Positions 32,362-43,311 of a stretch of 64,000 nt of DNA are shown one piece after another (positions within the stretch are counted from its first letter, which is position 1; each line of letters begins with the position of its first letter). Location of the stretch: positions 3,162,001 to 3,226,000 of the forward strand of contig JAYKYS010000019.1 in NCBI GenBank assembly GCA_036924285.1, written 5' to 3'. The notes below the pieces were generated by a model. That model made no database searches, was not told where the DNA came from, and worked only from the letters and a program-made list of their open reading frames with translations. The DNA is from Asterella californica (lineage: Eukaryota; Streptophyta; Marchantiopsida; Marchantiales; Aytoniaceae). Position numbers and translations under genes: made by a program.

Positions 32362-33692
32362 TGTCGAGTTGAGAGTTTTCCTGAGAAGGGCGGAACCTTC
32401 TGGTTGTGATATGACCTTGAAGGCTATGTTCAGTCTACTCAGGGAAGCGTTGGGCTTCAAGCTGTGGTTGCTTACTATACAGAGGTAGGGTTCAGGTCAT
32501 AAAGGACACTATAGACACTCACTCAGGTCGAATGGACCCTCCAGTATGTTCAGGAAGTGAAGATCAGATCAGATTAGCAGTAATAAGGTCAGACAGCGAA
32601 CTTTAACGGTCCAGAATCAGAAACATACGATGGTTCAGACTTCAGAACTCCTCCTACATGTAAATGAGGCCCTACTGACCACACACACGAAGTTTCAGCT
32701 TGAGATCAAATCAGAGTGTCGAGATATGGGCAGAAATGTTCTGAGCAGAGAAATTACGGCAATTTCTGGTACCCAGACAGCTATTTCGACCTAGAACAGA
32801 GAATTGGCTCGATCACTTTCGAAGATTCTTACAGGATTTGCAGTACACAGCTTGCTGAACACTCCTGTGAAGTTGGACCTCCTGATTGTACACAAAACTC
32901 CAGATCTCGCTCTCTGAAGTTGATGCTCTAGATTGAGAGCTTTTCGGACCCCCTCTGCTTCAGCGGTCGCCCTGAATTACTCACAATTTCAATTGACATG
33001 AAAATTTGGGGACAGTCGTAGCCCTGCTGCCAATGAACGAGACCTCGAAGGTTTGAAGCGATTTTCTCAAATCTACTGCGATTGACACCGAAAACTCCAA
33101 AATCAACAGAAGTGCTGCAATTCTGGCACAAATCGAACTTCAATCAGCCATAACTTCTTCTTTATTGCTCCAAATCGATCAAAAATTTCGCTGACAGTGC
33201 TTGGCACGACGAACCCTATCTCCCTGTGCTCTCAGATTTCGAAGTTTTTTTTCACCAAATGCTCGAACTTCTCTTAAGACTCCTACTACTAATTTTAGCA
33301 GTACACAAAGACAAAATTGGACCAATGGGAGTTCATAGCTTCACTCCTCTGTCCTTTTGTGTCCCAAACCACGTGGTGACTTGAATTTGCACATAGGCTA
33401 CCACGTCAAGCCCCTAAAGTGCCAGCATAGACCCTAAACTACATGCGAAGACATGTAAAACGACACGTAATCCCGAAAGATAACCTAACCTCGCTAGGAA
33501 GCATGCATGGGCGACATGTAATTACAACCCATGGGCTTAACTCAATCTACGTGGTAATCAACCTACTAAGACTCAAAATATATATAACATCCTCCAGTGT
33601 CGACTTCTCTGAGGTCCTAATTTCGCTCAGAGAGACTAACGCTTGACAGAGAGGTGAATTATTTACAATGTAAAATGATTCACATCACGACA
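32362..33692 (-). repeat. 5' LTR of element C
   Basis: This 1331-bp LTR is almost identical to 24728-26058. I see two differences, both A here against G in the left copy (plus strand), near 32384 and 32430. It is flanked by ACGT at 33693-33696. Confidence 0.95.
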
Positions 33693-35422
33693 ACGTGTTT
33701 TGATGTTGAGGAGCCACCGAGACCTTATCGTTTCAAAAGATAAGGCTCCACGTGGACGATTCGTGTACTCTTTGCTGAATGGAGATAAGAGTAGTACTCT
33801 TGTCGTCATATGCGAAGTTGATGTATAAGTAGAGAAGTGCGCGGAGCTTTGGAAAGTGTAGAGTATCCAAGTCTAGTGTGAGTGTGATTAGTATCATTGG
33901 ATGAAGTAAGCGGTAGTGCGAGTGGGATGGGCTTGCTGATGATGAAGTCTGAGATCAATCGATTTCAAGCCGGAGTGAAAAAGTTATGGTCGGCTGAAGT
34001 TGGGTGTCTCAAATGGGAGGTTATGATAATAGACGACTGTAAATAAGAGACATTGAGAGAGAAATGGAGAGTTTGAGGTCAAATTTTGCTACGAAACCTT
34101 CCAGGGTATGAGAAAGTACAGTCAGCTACCTACTTGTGAAATTTCAAACCATTTGGATTATTGGGTATAAGGGTATCACTGTTTTTGTGCACAAGGGTCT
34201 GCATATCGTCTTGTGTCATTGACAGTAAAGGCTTGGATTATTCCGAGAGTTAGGTTGAGGATCCGCTGGTGAAATTTTACAGAGTGGTAGTGATGATGAT
34301 ACAATTAGCTTCTTGAGAAGTTTGAGCCGTTTTGGTCGAGTGGTTTGTGAGGATTCGAACAGCAAAGTAATGTCGAAATAGTATCATGTTATAAAAACAA
34401 CGATAAGGGCTTGGATCATTTTGAGAGTTTGGTTGAGGATCTGCTGGTGAAATTTTACAGAGTGGTAGTGATGGTGACACATTAGCTTCTTGAGAAGTTT
34501 GAGCTATTTTTGTCGAGTGGTTTATGAGGAATCGAACAGCAAAGTTATGTCGAAATAGTATCATGTTATAAAAACAGCGATAAGGGCTTGGATCATTCTG
34601 AGAGTTTGGTTGAGGATCTGCTGGTGAAATTTTACAGAGTGGTAGTGATGGTGACACATTAGCTTCTTGAGAAGTTTGAGCCATTTTTATCGAGTGGTTT
34701 GTGATGAATAGAACAACAAAGTTCTGTCGAAATAGTATTATGTTATACATACAACAAACTTTGGAAGGACATAGATGTCAACTCAGAGATGATCTCTCTG
34801 CATGTAATACCTTAATATAGAGATTATTCTACAGGCTATCTTCTGGCCTTGGTTTCATCTCATTCTGAGTTGTGGTTGAGGAGTGACAGCGAGGTAAAGT
34901 TGAGAGGTTCTTGCTCCGAAAGACGCAAGAGTTAAGATTCTTTGAAGAACAGATCGACCTGGAGGTTTTGCTAGTGCTTCAGAGCACTTGATCATGGGTA
35001 TGGAGAGTTGTTGACAGTATTACCTGTGTTTGGATCCTCTCCATACTCGCATGCCTGTTTGTACGCCCAGTTGGTTTGATTGGATTTGTGTGCGGACGTT
35101 GCGCTTAGGTTTCTTTTTCTATTATGAGAGTTGATATTTCTCTTGTGGTGAGGCTGGAGTGATGACCAGCAGATCCAAGAGTGCTTGCGGTGATGGCATG
35201 AACAAGTTGCCCGTGCTTGTTACCTCGGTTCTATTCCTAGTCAAGTAAGAGAGAGATTTGCCGAGAGGACGTGAGGATATCGTAGCGGGATAAGTTCAGA
35301 GTGTACTTGGAGGTTAGAGAGAGGTTTGGGTGATCGCTGGTTTTGAGTCACGGAGTGCGACACGTACTCTCTACAGCTTGATACCCGATGTATTCCAAGA
35401 TAAAAAAGCACGTCACACGACA
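33693..35422 (+). repeat. Solo LTR D2, remainder
   Basis: It resumes with the second ACGT and matches LTR D1 to its end GTCACACGACA. It lacks the segment equal to 15775-16691 of D1 (both small ORFs) and has an extra tandem-repeat unit. GCGT follows at 35423, the same four bases as before 24673, so D2 is a solo LTR with a 4-bp duplication inside pol fragment E. Confidence 0.9.
34221..34745 (+). repeat. Three-unit tandem repeat in LTR D2
   Basis: Three units of about 178 bp start near 34228, 34406 and 34583 (AAGGGCTTGGAT or a close variant). An apparent 157-codon minus-strand ORF here is just the repeat read through. D1 has two units. Confidence 0.88.
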
Positions 35423-36070
35423 GCGTTGGGTTTCAGCAAGTTTGAAGAAACTTAGTGAGTGTTGCGACAGGCATATCAGACAAGAAGACGACCACTGGAG
35501 CTTTTACCGCAACGTTCTCATTCTAATAGACGAAGTTTCTTTTAAACTCACTTATGTAATATTGCGCCTTTTGGTTAAGTCTGGTTATCAAATTTTAATT
35601 GAGAGGCCGTGGTTAGATGGTGCCAAAGTACTAACAGATTGATACCGGCACGGTTTATAGTTTAAAGATCCACAAAAATCGACTAATAAGGTTGTGGTAG
35701 TATCCTTGAAGAAGATAACACATCATGGTGACACAGATTTGACTTATACAGATTACACTTTTGGACCTGATTCATCAACAAGCAGCGCAAGTGAATGGAA
35801 GGGAGTCTTCAAATGAGTACTCATTTCAAGACCATAAGAGAAGCCGTAACTAGTAACTTTCTATATTTGAAAGATTTTTCTCAGCTGTTATCTTATAATT
35901 TGTGTACACGAGATTTTTTGTTGATCAATGACTCTCTTGAGAAGAACAGTAACAACCATCCTTTTAGTGTTGTTTATCCTTCTTCTTTCCTGCCGGAAGA
36001 GACATGGTCAAAGATGACTATCTCTTGAATGTTCTATTACCATGGTTCAAGACATGGAGAAACAGCTTAC
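35423..36070 (+). pseudogene. Old pol fragment E, right part
   Basis: It continues E after the D2 insertion. NVLILIDEVSFKLTYVILR...GYQILIERPWLDGAKVLTD matches the G1 segment ending LIGRPWLYAANVNTD (55515-55546). Beyond a stop, YRHGL.FKDPQKSTNK...HHGDTDLTYTDYTFGPDSSTS matches the linker of G1 after its protease. Many stops show it is old. The match fades after about 36070. Confidence 0.7.
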
Positions 36071-37404
36071 TAGAAATTTCATTTTTGTCCAAGCAAGATA
36101 TATATTAGTTTTTGGATGAGATCTCTTGTTAGGTTTAAAAAGCTATTATGGCATTATGTCTGAAGAGGAGACTGAATTGATATGACGTTCTTGCACAATT
36201 GCTCAGCAACCGAGTTTATGACCAAACTGAAATTATGTTAAACTAAACCTTTCATTTTCTAATAAATTTGATGTATGTTCTCTACGACTCACAGTCAAAA
36301 GAAAGAAGTCATGGAACACTTTTCGTTAACAAGCAAGAGTAAAAACTTAGTCGTTCTTAAAATGGTTAACCATGTATGTGTTCTAGAAGGTATGCATACA
36401 TACAAACCCTTAACATGATGTTGTACCCATCAACTCACTACGACGTGATCATATTACATTGGATGCAACTTGAGTATAGCACGCATTGAGTGAGTACGAC
36501 TTCAGTATATCTCATGAGTCCACTACGACGTGATCATATCGCATTGGATGCAACTTCAGTATATCACATTGACATCAAATTGTGTGTGTGCAGTATATCT
36601 TGTCGCACTAAGTGTGAATTTCATTTATCTGCAATTAGTGTGATATATCGTATCATAGTGAGTGCGATCTTTCATAATTTGCAATAAGTGCGAATGCTAT
36701 GTTGCACTCACTATGAGTAGCTACCTCTTGTATTGAGTGAGAAACATTTAAATGCACTAACTGTGAAATTCTATCTATCGTACTTCAGTGTAGAAAATGG
36801 ACCATCACGTCGGGTGGATAAAAACGCATTCGCGCTGAGCATGAATTCTAGTCCTAAAGTGAACTTCTCTTGTGGCTTTCACAGTGCGATGCATTACTCA
36901 ATGCACTTTTCTGAAACTTAGTTCATGCACGCACTCGTATATCGAAGAACGACATGAAATTATCTTCTTTTGTCTGCAAAAAATATTATGTCAGTACTAT
37001 CAAGGTTTGAATAAGAACCCACTCAGACTTCTATTGTGTTGGAGATAAATTCTTTGAATTCTTTGATATCTCCTAGTGGCATAGGTAGAGATATTTTCTC
37101 TCGCAAGCGATTTGATATCTCTATCTGACTCCATAATTAACTCTCCATCTTCCTCAATCTCATTCATCTTGATTTTTTAATAAAAGGTTGTGGAGCATGG
37201 TACAACAACCTACCCATCTAACTAGAAAATGATTCTTAGATCTTTTTTTCAACATCGTTCTAACTTGCTTCAACGAATGTCAACGAGACTTCAAAATACC
37301 TATACAATGTTCGTTCGTCACCCTAGCAAGTACTAAACAAGTATTAAAATCTAGTTTTTCTTTGTCTCTTGTAGTCATCCTAAATGATGGAATAAGATGT
37401 CACA
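36071..37404. other. AT-rich stretch with degenerate short repeats
   Basis: No gene is recognised. Near 36430 and 36514 an ~50-bp segment is repeated (CTACGACGTGATCATAT.. CATTGGATGCAACTT). From 36550 to 36780 there are many CACT..GTG and AGTGCGA/AGTGTGA words, a decayed repetitive pattern. The rest is unremarkable. Confidence 0.5.
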
Positions 37405-37849
37405 TTGTAATATCTCAAGATTTCTCCTTTACACCATTGTAGCATAAAAGATTTCATTTTCCAAGAAGATTTACACTAGTTATATTATTCTAAGTTCTAG
37501 GATCTGTCCAAACTCACAAACACATTGATTTTGTCCAGAAGTTCCGTCTAACCTATACAACCACGCAGCTTCCAGACCCTCAGAAAGGTGCTACGGAACA
37601 TAAGACACGACCACTACTTCAAATACAACACAAATGTATATTGAGAAGACAAGGAAGATGATTACTAGTCCATTGCTAGGCTTCCAAGCTTCTCACGTCG
37701 GCTTCTAAAAGTAAATCTCATCTTCTGGTGGTGCAACTCTACTTTTGACACCCTTAGAACACTCTCATGGTTTGGTAGATGCCCACTACTACTACCACAC
37801 AGCAAATTATCCTCACGGATGCTCAATTGATTAGATTAATCATAAGGTG
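37405..37849 (-). repeat. Decayed G-family LTR fragment
   Basis: Words such as TCTCAAGATTTCTC, TAGCATAAAAGAT, GTTCTAGGATCTGTCCAAAC and CTTCCAGACCCTCAGAA follow the order seen in LTR G0 (37850-38852). It ends at ATTAGATTAATCATAAGGTGT, where G0 begins, so G0 inserted into an older relative. Confidence 0.7.
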
Positions 37850-38852
37850 TGTAGTGTTCTCAAGATTTCTCTTTTAGCCTATTTAGCATAAAAGATATCG
37901 TTCCCATAGAGGATTTGCACAAGTATCGTTGCTCTAAGTTCTAAGATCTGTTCAAACACACAAACACACGAGTTTTATCTAAAAATCCCATCTTCTCACA
38001 AAACCACAATGCTTCTAGACTCTTCAGAAGGTGCCTTGGATCCAAATAAACAACTACTACCTAAAATATCACACAAATATCTACTGGGAACTCAGAAAGA
38101 CGCTTCTTGCTTCCAGATCACGGCTTCCAGTCTTCCCATGTCAATCTTCTCGAAGCAATTCTCGGCTTCTGAGGGTTCAACTCGACTTCTCGCACCTCCA
38201 GAAGACTGCACCTACTTCATAGACGTCAAATTACCACTGCCTATCACACATTGCTCTTCCAGTTCCCAACGGGGTTAGATCAATCACAAGGTGTATGCCT
38301 TATGTAGCCTTCCTAGGCTTCTGCCTGCAGAAACGATCTTCCTGCAGCACTAAAACGACATTCACCTTCACGGAAGCTCAATAGAAGTCTCAGAAGCTCA
38401 CTAGAAGAAGATAGGAAGATGGGAAAGAAGAGAAAATCCAAACAAGAGGAAACAAAATGAAAATTAGAAATTAAGACTCTAACAGGTTTCTAGTCCGGAT
38501 CCTAACTAACAATCCATCCCTGCTTGTAGTAATTTGGAGAAGAAGATCACAAATTGGCTTACAGTTACACAGTCTTTTACTCGAGGATGTCATCTTCTGC
38601 TTTGATAAGAAGGCTTCTTTCTTCTTCTGTCATTACTTCGACTACTCTGTCATCTGTGATCGCTTATCCATAGGACTGTCCGTACGTGGATCCTAAGTGC
38701 TCCACTGGATGAGACAAGCTTCGACTCTGCACAGCTTCTAACAATCACCGCCACTCAAGAAAAAAGCTTCCCATGCACAATTGGGTGTGAATTCGAATCT
38801 CCAACTTGCCATCAGGAGAGATGAGGCGCTGTCAGAAGGCCACCACCTCACA
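37850..38852 (-). repeat. LTR of element G0
   Basis: It starts TGTAGTG and ends CCTCACA on the plus strand (minus sense TGTGAGG...CACTACA), like the longer LTRs of G1 and G2 (1423-1424 bp). At 1003 bp it lacks internal parts. The purine-rich sequence that follows precedes a 3' ORF remnant. Confidence 0.75.
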
Positions 38853-39025
38853 TGTAGTCGGTTCTCTTCTCAGTTTGGAAACTTACTTTCTACTCCTATC
38901 GTTGCCTACCCTGCCACATGGACAGTCATCTAAAATTATAAAAAAAACTATCACTTCCCAAGATAGCAGACTTCGCTTCTTACCAAAATTAGCAAGTCAA
39001 CTGTTTTCCTAACTTGCTGCCTACT

Positions 39026-39232
39026 CTAATCGATGGGTGCGATCTCCTCCTGATCGGTTCCTACCTGAACTCCTAAATCGTCCTCTGATAAAGTGAGAAG
39101 CCCTGCTGGTGTCTCTTCATCGAGATCAAGAATATCCATCTTCGTAACTCTGGTACCACGAATGCCGTCCTCTTGAACCTTACAGCTTGTCTCAAATTTA
39201 TCCTCTAGATCTACGTCAGAGAAATGCACCAC
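39026..39232 (-). pseudogene. C-terminal tail of the G-family 3' ORF (G0)
   Basis: The peptide ends LLTLSEDDLGVQVGTDQEEIAPID. G2 ends SLSEAELGVQVGADQMEIA and G1 SLSEAELGVQV, so this is the same C-terminus on the same strand and next to the same LTR type. Upstream the sequence is different (see 39278-39720). Confidence 0.7.
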
Positions 39233-39277
39233 CTTCTCTGGGAGAAATTACCCTCACTACATGATCTTCACTCCCTG

Positions 39278-39720
39278 TCACCTTAGCCGGTGTTGAGGTC
39301 AAGACAGCCATAAGTTGTGACCCTTTCTCCACTATAGCCTCACTGAGCTTTAGAGGAGAGCAATTCATAAAGTTGAGATTGTCGCTTGTTGTGCTCTACC
39401 ACGCTCAAGACGTTTTTCTCTTCCATGAGAATCTGCTGTGCATTTCCCTCGTTACCCAGTTTTAGTTCCACAACAGCACGCTGCTGCAGTTGTTCAGCTT
39501 CCTGTGCAAGACGCATAAATCGAGTCCTTGAGCTGTCGTAACGATCGCGAACTTGCGAAGCCTCCAGCTGTAAGATCTCTAATTGAGCTTTCAACTCCTC
39601 TGCGGTAGGAACTTCTTCTGCTGTAGGTGGCTGAGCATTCATGACAGGAGATACCAATTGTCTTATCCTCCTCTGATTGCCAATCTGAGGTAAACTTCTT
39701 GATCACTGTAAACTCTCCAC
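39278..39720 (-). pseudogene. Coiled-coil gene fragment inside G0, possibly captured from the host
   Basis: The frame MVSPVMNAQPPTAEEVPTAE continues ELKAQLEILQLEASQVRDRYDS, FMRLAQEAEQLQQRAVVELK and KNVLSVVEHNKRQSQLYELL. After a one-base shift it goes on as LKLSEAIVEKGSQLMAVLTSTP. The heptad pattern is a coiled coil. The layout resembles a plant family that I recall (EAAEKLRRQA..., LLDELSxKLNEAIxxKExQL) but cannot name. It occupies the place held by the middle of the 3' ORF in G1 and G2, so it may be a captured host exon or simply a divergent version of that ORF. Confidence 0.5.
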
Positions 39721-39733
39721 GTCCGTCCAGCAC

Positions 39734-40365
39734 TTCTCACCTAAAGTTGGACGCTTCATCAATCTCTGGATTCTGTCTATGAGAGAATAACAACGAAACG
39801 ATATGGTAAGACTACCACCATCCCACTTTGAGGATGTCAATAAAGACGTCCAAGCAGTCATAAAGACGTCCAAGCAGTCATTCCTGCATCGTGTTGCATC
39901 ACAGTCTTGACAGTCTAGCTTCCACTCTCAGAAGACGGAACTAATCTTCCAGAAGACAACTATTCCGTCTTCAGGGATTCTAACAGTGCTTCCTAAGTTC
40001 CTCTCGTTTTCCGAGCTATATCTAAACAATCGTAACTAAGCAAGACACCGAATGGATGGTTGCGGACTCTTGCGATGACAGTGACCTCCAAGAAGACTCT
40101 CGAGACAGCTTCCGATTAACTGACGTACTTGGAAGACTTCCCGCATCACTGATCTCACCTGTCTTCAGCTTCCAACACGCAATCTAGCCTCACAACAGAC
40201 ACGAAACGTTCATACTCTGTTCTTCCGACTCCTTATCTCTCATACACGCTCAAAAGAAGCTTGCAACATGACGAGAAGACATGACCCTCGACCATTCTCT
40301 CCAGATTTTGCCAGCAAGGCTTCTCACAACTCTCTTCTAAGTTTGGGAAGAAGAAGGAATAGGCT
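39734..40365 (-). other. G0 internal non-coding sequence
   Basis: From about 39920 it matches 62810-63770 in G2 (CTTCCACTCTCAGAAGACG, CTTCCTAAGTTCCTCTC). A 20-bp unit (AAAGACGTCCAAGCAGTCAT) is duplicated at about 39843-39882. The match ends at GGAATAGGCT (40365), where the plus-strand pol fragment H begins. Confidence 0.65.
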
Positions 40366-40379
40366 GCTATGAGATCTTC

Positions 40380-41312
40380 TTGGATGACTTTTGTGTGTTT
40401 GGATTGAAAGAAGATCACCTGATATGTCTGAGGAAGTGTTTTTTGAAGTGTAGAGAGCATCGGTTGGTTCTTCACCATGAGAAGTGCTTCTTTGGTATGT
40501 CAAAAGGTATTTTGCTAAGACATAGGATTTCTGGAAGAGGCATAGAAGTCGACTTTGCTAAGGTGGAAGTCATCATGAAACTTCACCCACCTGCTAACCT
40601 GACTCAGTTGAGAAGCTTCTTGGACAACGTAGGATACTACATGAGGTTTATTGACGGGTATGCAGAAGTAGCAAGAAGACCCACCAAGTTGCTGAAGAAG
40701 GACGAACCTTACATTTGATCTTCTGAGCAGCAGGAAGCTTTCGAGGAGATGAAAAGACTTATATCAGAATCTCCTGTCCTAAGACCATCTGATTGGGAGA
40801 GGATCTTCCACATTTATGTGGATGTTTCTGCTTTTGCCATAGAGGTGGTATTGAGCCAAAAAGATGAGAAGAAGAAGGACTATCCCATCTACTATGCGAA
40901 AAGACAACTCAGTGATGCAGAGAGGAAGTACTCGACAATTGAAAGGGAGTGTCTTGGTATGATTTACTCCTGTAGGAAATTTAGGCACTATCTTCTAGCA
41001 AATCCATTTGTCTTCTATGTGGATCATTTTTCTTTGAAACATCTAGTGAAAAAAGCAGATTTGTCTGGTAGGATAGCTAGGTGGATTCTTCTACTCCAGG
41101 AATTTACTTACACAGTGGAGTACAGGCCTGGAAGACAGCATGTTAATGTTGACTACCTATCCAGATTGGAGACAAAACGTCGAGAAGACGAAGTGGAAGA
41201 CGAGTTCTCTGATGAGAAGCTGTTTCGAGTTTCTCCAGAGACACTATCATCTGAGGGGGGGGGGGGCGTACCGCTTGCTTCCCAGAAGACGAGACTAGGT
41301 CTTCTGACCTAG
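40380..41312 (+). pseudogene. RT end and RNase H of fragment H
   Basis: Two frames (40380-40718 and 40749-41312) read FLDDFCVFGLKEDHLICLRKCF, then HPPANLTQLRSFLDNVGYYMRFIDGYAE, IYVDVSAFAIEVVLSQKDEKKKDYPIYYAKRQLSDAERKY, ERECLGMIYSCRKFRHYLLA and HVNVDYLSRLE. They match the G1 frame at 53724-54428 nearly word for word, in the opposite orientation. The FLDDF..FG motif is typical of the Athila/Tat group. A TGA at 40718 interrupts Trp in KDEPYIW. A run of ten G at 41258-41267 lies next to the end. Confidence 0.88.
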
Positions 41313-41369
41313 TTTATGCGACTTCCACCGAGGAATCGATCTTCAAGGACTTGAGGAAGTTCTTGGAAG

Positions 41370-42310
41370 ACCAACAGTACCTCCGAGGGATTGGATGCCG
41401 AGCAGAAGACTGTCTTCTTACACAAGGCAGGCCCCTACGCCACCTTCCAGGGTATCTTGTTTAGGAAGGGACATTATGAGAAGCTAGGAGATGCCTTGAG
41501 CCTTCAGAGATTAAGCCAGTGATCACGGGTCTTCACTACGAAGATGCTGGGGTCACTATGGGCTGAAGACCACGGTGAAGAAGATGTTGGACGTCGGCTA
41601 CTGGTGGCCGACCATGTACAGAGACACTTTTCAGGAGATCAGAAAATGTGATGCGTGCCAGAGGGTGGGAAGACCAACAGCTACGACTAGGTGGCCTCTT
41701 ACTCCCATTCTTCCGCTTGCTCCTTTTGAAAAATGAGCAAGCGGAAGAATGGGAGTAAGTTGGGCCAATCGCCCCGGTAGCTAGAAGAACACGAGCACGG
41801 TACATCTTAATAGCTACAGATTATGTCACAAAGATGATAGAGGGCGAAGCCACAAGGAAGAACGACGCTGTAGTGGTGGTCAGGTTTCTCTCGCACAACA
41901 TCATCACTCGATATGGATGCTCGTTGGAACTAGTATCAGATAAGGGTACTCATTTTCTAAATGAGACTATTTCCCTCCTGACCCAGTACTTCAAGATAAA
42001 GCATCGGAAGACGACACCGTACAATCCGAAAGCTAACGGGCTGACAGAGAAGTCGAACGGTCTTCTTTGTAATAGTCTGAATAAGATAAATGTTAACCAT
42101 GCGTATGATTGGGACACGAAGCTGCCATATGTGTTGTGGGTTTTTAAAATTTCACCGAAGATCACAACCCAGAAGACACCCTTCTATCTAACTTATGGGT
42201 TAGCCGTTACCAAACGCATGGAGGAAGAAGAAAGCTAGGAGCAGCGTCTTCTGAACTTTGTGGAGTTCGAAAAAGACAAGAATGCAGCTCTGGAGAAGAC
42301 TTACGAAGTA
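41370..42310 (+). pseudogene. Integrase of fragment H
   Basis: Zinc-region words (HYEDAG, KMLDVGYWWPTMYRDTFQEIRKCDACQR) and core words (LIATDYVTKMIEGEATRKNDAVVVVRFLSHNI, LVSDKGTHFLNETISLL, NGLTEKSNGLL) match G1 integrase. Frames are broken, and about 25 bases between the zinc and core parts are replaced by an inverted copy of the neighbouring sequence (41698-41759). A TAG at 42236 follows MEEEES, where G1 continues with Gln. The match ends near 42310 at an I-type LTR fragment. Confidence 0.85.
41698..41759. repeat. Perfect 25-bp inverted repeat in fragment H
   Basis: Arms at 41698-41722 and 41735-41759 are exact reverse complements, with a 12-base spacer. In the sister sequence of G1 (about 53040-53090) only one arm exists; the other position holds unrelated integrase coding sequence. 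Confidence 0.95.
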
Positions 42311-42945
42311 CACAGATCTATCTACCGGAGATGATCTCAGATCAGACGATATGTTTTGTGGATTTATGTGATTTTAAGCCACAAAGAGGATGTTTGGATC
42401 GCTTGCGACCAAGAATTAGAGATACCTCGGCTATTAGAAGTTGGATCTGAAGGTTCTTGGAGCCAACAAAGTCAAGAAAGAAGATCTTATTGATATTTGA
42501 AGACCATTTGACAAAAGGAGGACATTCTCATATAGGCCTTATTCGGTTCTCATATTTGTCTTTTTGGACTTTTTAGAGTCTCATTGGTTATGTGTGGCTT
42601 GTGGTAACTAGTTTTAGCTAAGGACTTGTACATGGATGTTGGTTGGATCAAGGTTTGAATCGTGTGAGAATATTATTGCAAAGACTTTTGTTAGCAAAAG
42701 AGTGTTTTCTCTACTTTGAGCTACGCTTCGGTAGTTTAGGTCTAGGTTGGGGTTCAGATACTTGCTTCAAGAAGTTGGGTACAGATTACAAATCACTCAT
42801 GTATGTTTCTCAGTTTTGTGTTCATAGAGACAAAGAAACTGGAGTGTACATAAAATGAGAGTTGGAATATCTTGCGAAGCTTGTTCTCGTGATTGTTTCT
42901 CTATGTCGTGATCTCTCTTCAGCACACGATATCTCCACAGTCAAG
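42311..42945 (+). repeat. Partial LTR of family I
   Basis: It matches 45051-45700 of the solo LTR I in order (AGATCTA.CTACC, GATCTGAAGGTTCTTGG, GTTGGTTATGTG, GCTTGTACATGGATG, CACATCTCCACAG-like end). Both edges are truncated. Confidence 0.75.
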
Positions 42946-43311
42946 AACCTCAATAGACAATCCTCACGTACAATACATTATGCTAGTGCATCTAGAGGCG
43001 AAGGCAGAACGGATGAGTCTCTGGAGAGGTGGTCTGACGCACCTATATTTCTTGAATGATGCTCCTACACGTCTTCAGACCTCAAGGAGGAATCGGAGGA
43101 AGTAGTCAAATCCACGAAGTGCACACCAAATTGAGTACGTGAAATGCATACAAAGGAATTTGGACGGATCTTATATTTTTCTCATAGCACCATCACTCGA
43201 GTGATAGAGAAGGTAAGATTTTAATGACAAGTGGGAGTCACAACAAGGACCCTAGAACACAAAATATCACAAGAATGAAGTCCTTGCACCAAGAGAGAAC
43301 CAAGGAAATCT
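42946..43311. other. Unassigned spacer
   Basis: This lies between the I-type fragment and the gag of F2. Two small overlapping plus-strand ORFs start in the repeat and have no recognised domain. I see nothing else in it. Confidence 0.4.

Larger units (their letters stand above)
24728..33692 (-). mobile_element. Element C, complete Ty3-type retrotransposon inside LTR D2
   Basis: The element is 8965 bp long with two 1331-bp LTRs, flanked on both sides by ACGT (24724-24727 and 33693-33696). LTR D1 shows the unoccupied target at 15539-15542 (TTCGTACGTGTTTGG), which proves the boundaries and the 4-bp duplication. Order on the minus strand is LTR, primer site, gag, protease, frameshift signal, RT, RNase H, integrase, polypurine tract, LTR. 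The two LTRs differ by two G/A changes that I can see, so the insertion is young, yet the coding region carries several stops. Confidence 0.95.

Noticed and set aside
34277..34750. A 157-codon minus-strand ORF with a threefold internal repeat.
   Set aside because: It is only the 178-bp tandem repeat of LTR D2 read in an open frame; D1 does not keep it.
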